Positions 6,440-8,337 of a stretch of DNA of 8,337 bases are shown here, piece after piece. The translations under genes and the position numbers were made by a program. Origin of the DNA: Phycisphaerales bacterium (GTDB taxonomy: Bacteria; Planctomycetota; Phycisphaerae; Phycisphaerales; Phycisphaeraceae). The notes beneath the pieces were generated by a model. It had not been told where the DNA came from. It made no database searches and was given only the letters and a program-made list of their open reading frames with translations. Positions within the stretch are counted from its first letter, which is position 1. Each line of letters opens with the position of its first letter. The stretch spans positions 1-8,337 of the forward strand of contig JAAUTM010000041.1 in the NCBI GenBank assembly GCA_012031455.1, in the 5' to 3' direction.

Positions 6440-7397
6440 ATGCACCCCAACGGCACCTGCTGGAACGATATCCAAGGACAACCTATTCAGGCCCATGGCG
6501 GCGGGCTGCTGCTCGTTGATGGCTGGTGGTACTGGTACGGCGAAGACAAATCCACCCCACCTACCAAACCAAAAACGCCCGGGGAATCATGATGGCCAGG
6601 GCTGATGTCGTGGGCGTGGCCTGCTATCGGTCACGCGATCTGCTTCACTGGGAACGAACAGGCTTAGCGCTTTCGGCTATGCCCGATTCCCCCTTTCAAG
6701 ATCTTCACCCCGGCAATGTGCTCGAACGACCCAAGGTGATTCATCACCGGCAATCAGGCACCTTTGTCATGTGGATGCACATCGATCGAGCTGATTATGG
6801 ACTGGCTGCCACCGGTGTGGCCATCGCCGAACACCCGCAGGGACCGTTTCGTTACCTCGCGACAACCCGCCCTTCCGGCAGGGACAGCCGGGACCAGACG
6901 GTATTTGTGGATGACGATGGCTGTGCCTATCACCTTTGTTCTACGGATAAAAATGATACCGCAATGCTGACCCGACTCAGTGATGATTACCGCAGTTTCA
7001 GCGATGAGTGCAAGGTGCTGTTCCCCAATCGTCGGATGGAAGCTCACGCCATCGCCCGGTGTCAGGGTCGATACTGGTATCTTGCCTCTGGCTGCACCGG
7101 CTGGGCACCCAATGCGGCACGTTCAGCCGTGGCCGACAACATCTGGGGGCCGTGGACGGAACTGGACAACCCCTGTCAGGATGGCCCTCAGCCCGAACTG
7201 ACCTGGGGCGCACAAAGTACTTTTTACAAACTCTGCCCGATGGGCGAATGCTGGCAATGTTTGATCTTTGGAAACCCGACAACCTGCGTGAATCCGCCTA
7301 CCTGTGGACCATCGCCCGGTTCCATGAGGGACGCTACATTCTGCCTTGGTTGGCGCAGTGGAAGGGGCTGAGCGATAATGGTGGAATCACTGCTTGA
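6440..7397 (+). CDS. Glycoside hydrolase family 43 protein (exo-1,3-galactanase/galactosidase-like), two apparent frameshifts
   Basis: Five-bladed beta-propeller glycosidase, likely trimming galactose from galactan side chains such as arabinogalactan. With one base restored at two places the product is 319 residues, a complete single GH43 catalytic domain. Markers are QAHGGGLLLVDGWWYWYGED, VGVACYRSRDLLHWERTG, NVLERPKVIHH (Glu96), DQTVFVDDDGCAYH, EAHAIAR (Glu201), SGCTGWAPNAARSAVAD and GAQSTF (Gln259). The Glu-Glu-Gln set matches what I recall for exo-1,3-galactanases of GH43, where Gln replaces the usual Asp base. The frame breaks at the G run 6581-6584 (one G lost; restored PGGIMMARADVVG) and the T run 7221-7225 (one T lost; restored STFLQTLPDGRMLAMFDLW). 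The ATG at 6440 has AAAGG about 7 nt upstream. No signal peptide follows it, so either the enzyme is cytoplasmic or the true start is upstream. Confidence 0.87.
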
Positions 7398-7449
7398 AGT
7401 GATAAATGGATTGTGGGATCGACATTCGGAGATGAAGCCTCTGAGAAAC

Positions 7450-7620
7450 CCCTCTCCTCTTGGGAGAGGGTGGCCGAGTCCCCCGGGGCGGAGAGGCCGG
7501 GTGAGGGCCGAAGAGCGAAAAGACCTTGATATATAGGATAACCCAAAAAAGCCACGCCCTCACCCTGTTTTGAGCGAAGAGGGTACTCCGACTCTCCCGA
7601 GAGTAGAGGGTTATATATCA
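7450..7620. repeat. Pair of diverged, inverted copies of a GC-rich intergenic repeat
   Basis: Copy A, on the plus strand (about 7450-7508), starts CCCTCTCCTCTTGGGAGAG and ends GGGTGAGGGC. Copy B, read on the minus strand from 7610 to 7556, starts CCCTCTACTCTCGGGAGAG and ends the same way. The shared ends form perfect 10-bp arms (7499-7508 with 7556-7565). Each copy opens with its own hairpin: CCCTCTCC with GGAGAGGG (7450-7470), and ACTCTC-cc-GAGAGT (7591-7604). An AT-rich motif TGATATATA (7527-7535), with AACCC after a GGAT insertion, mirrors TGATATATAACCC on the minus strand (7620-7608). Together this is a BIME-like block between two convergent genes. Its hairpins could serve as terminators for both, although no T-run follows. 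Confidence 0.7.
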
Positions 7621-7641
7621 GAGCCCCCGGATATGAATGCT

Positions 7642-7959
7642 TCAGGCCGGGGTGACTTCCACAAAACGGGCAATGGACTTGAGGTCGGTCAGCACATCGA
7701 GGCTGGCCACAATCGTGCCGGTGGTGCCGGGTGTGAGTTGCACAGGTTCGATGGCCGGGACACGCACCGACCACATCCGCCCGCCACGTGGGTGCTCGGT
7801 GGTGTGCGTCTTGCGAGCCTTGCGCAGGCGATCGGCATTGCCCATCACGGCTGCATCCTTGCGGAGCAGACGGACAATGGTTTTCTTCGCAGCCGCGCTG
7901 GTCGGCGACTTGACGAGTTTGATCTGCACTTTCGTTCCGGGGACAATGCTTTGGCTCAT
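7642..7959 (-). CDS. Small basic protein of unknown function, 105 residues
   Basis: Begins MSQSIVPGTKVQIKLVKSPT and ends LKSIARFVEVTPA. The ATG at 7959 is chosen over an in-frame ATG 11 codons upstream (7992) because AAGGA lies 8 nt before it. The N-terminal half is rich in Lys/Arg (KKTIVRLLRKDA, NADRLRKARKTH), which would suit binding nucleic acid or another polyanion. The C-terminal half looks like a small beta-rich domain (WSVRVPAIEPVQLTPGTTGT then IVASLDVLTDLKSIARF). There are no Cys residues, membrane helix or signal peptide. I do not recognise the family; the regular composition and good ribosome-binding site argue that the gene is real. It converges on the GH43 gene and diverges from the ORF at 8101, with nothing in the neighbourhood to suggest its job. 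Confidence 0.65.
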   Translation of the reverse strand: MSQSIVPGTKVQIKLVKSPTSAAAKKTIVRLLRKDAAVMGNADRLRKARKTHTTEHPRGGRMWSVRVPAIEPVQLTPGTTGTIVASLDVLTDLKSIARFVEVTPA

Positions 7960-8100
7960 GACGCAAATCCTTGGACAAAACCCCAGACCCATCCGTCTGC
8001 GGGTAGCCCAGAATCATCGCCGATTTTGAGCTCAGCGTCAAATGCCCCTGCTGATTTTCCCCGGGCAACCTCGAATCATTGTTCGTGAATTTCGTCGGAT

Positions 8101-8337
8101 ATGCCGATAAACCCGGCAAGTCAGTTGCTTGTGACATCCTCCCTTTTGCCGGACAATACACCCGTGCGCATTGATATCCGCAACCTGTCGCGGCAACATC
8201 TCTTCCGGGTTGAGGTGGACCCCAAAAATCCGCCCACTGTCGTCCGCGCCCCCGGTTCCTCAGGTTCAACCGGATCCACCAGTTTCCCAAGCACCCTGCT
8301 GCAGCCAACTCTACCACCTCGGCTGGTTCCCCGTCCC
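8101..8337 (+). CDS. N-terminal part of an unrecognised protein, cut by window edge
   Basis: An open frame of 79 codons runs from the ATG at 8101 to the edge; a TGA at 8086-8088 limits how far upstream it could begin. It reads MPINPASQLLVTSSLLPDNT, then VRIDIRNLSRQHLFRVEVDP and a Gly/Ser/Thr/Pro-rich tail from about residue 58. The first 55 residues look like ordinary protein. The tail may be a linker, or may have suffered the same one-base loss seen elsewhere: adding an A at about 8289-8290 gives KHPAAANSTTSAGSPS instead of the Pro/Leu-rich end. There is no good ribosome-binding site; GTG at 8131 is an alternative start. The 141-bp spacer shared with the divergent gene at 7959 shows no clear signal. 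Confidence 0.45.
   Translation, partial: MPINPASQLLVTSSLLPDNTPVRIDIRNLSRQHLFRVEVDPKNPPTVVRAPGSSGSTGSTSFPSTLLQPTLPPRLVPRP

Noticed and set aside
7334..8317. Minus-strand open frame of 327 codons across the right end
   Set aside because: It overlaps the end of the GH43 gene, the repeat block and the 105-residue gene in a different frame. Its composition is rich in Cys, His, Gln and Pro with no domain-like stretch, so it is a chance ORF in GC-rich DNA.
8250..8337. tRNA-like gene on the minus strand (GGTGGTAGAGTTGG resembles a D arm)
   Set aside because: The expected anticodon stem does not pair (GGTGC against ACTGG) and there is no proper T arm, so the resemblance is accidental.
1..8337. CRISPR array, defence island, prophage or biosynthetic cluster
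   Set aside because: There are no evenly spaced direct repeats, no cas, integrase or toxin-like genes and no clustered pathway. The genes are ordinary housekeeping and accessory single genes.

Overview
The window looks like chromosomal DNA from a free-living Gram-negative-type bacterium, most probably a planctomycete (perhaps the Phycisphaerae side). The pointers are a tail-anchored Hanks-type Ser/Thr kinase with an N-terminal helical repeat region, a GH43 enzyme of the exo-1,3-galactanase kind, starts that often lack a good Shine-Dalgarno, and a palindromic repeat with a GAGCCGCGACCG core. I remember that core as common in planctomycete genomes but could not check it. The lineage is inferred; no rRNA or marker-gene search was possible.

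Layout. Positions 1-266 (minus) hold the N-terminal 88 codons of undecaprenyl-diphosphatase (uppP), running off the left edge. A 127-bp divergent intergenic region with a candidate promoter and a dyad leads to metH (394-4007, plus), the cobalamin-dependent methionine synthase. All its domains are present, but the reading frame is broken at four single-base sites. A 248-bp intergenic region with a possible leader mini-ORF and a sigma70-like promoter precedes an intact membrane-anchored Ser/Thr kinase (4256-5593). Next come a 123-bp palindromic mobile-type repeat (5608-5730), a thioredoxin-fold lipoprotein (5772-6262, one frameshift near its end) and a GH43 glycoside hydrolase (6440-7397, two frameshifts). 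Two diverged copies of a second repeat lie in inverted orientation at 7450-7620. A small conserved-looking basic protein of unknown function is on the minus strand (7642-7959). Divergent from it, an unrecognised ORF starts at 8101 and runs off the right edge.

The genes do not form an obvious pathway or operon. They are single genes separated by 100-250 bp spacers with their own candidate signals: cell-wall lipid carrier recycling, methionine/C1 metabolism, signalling, envelope thiol-disulfide chemistry and polysaccharide breakdown. I see no defence system, CRISPR, prophage, tRNA or rRNA.

The most important caution for the reader is that three genes carry seven apparent one-base losses. All shift the frame the same way, and all are explained by shortening of a short run of one base. 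This looks like a sequencing or assembly error mode rather than gene decay, so the three genes are described here as their repaired products. I found no convincing undescribed system; the best leads are the two repeat families, the kinase architecture and the two unknown genes at the right end.
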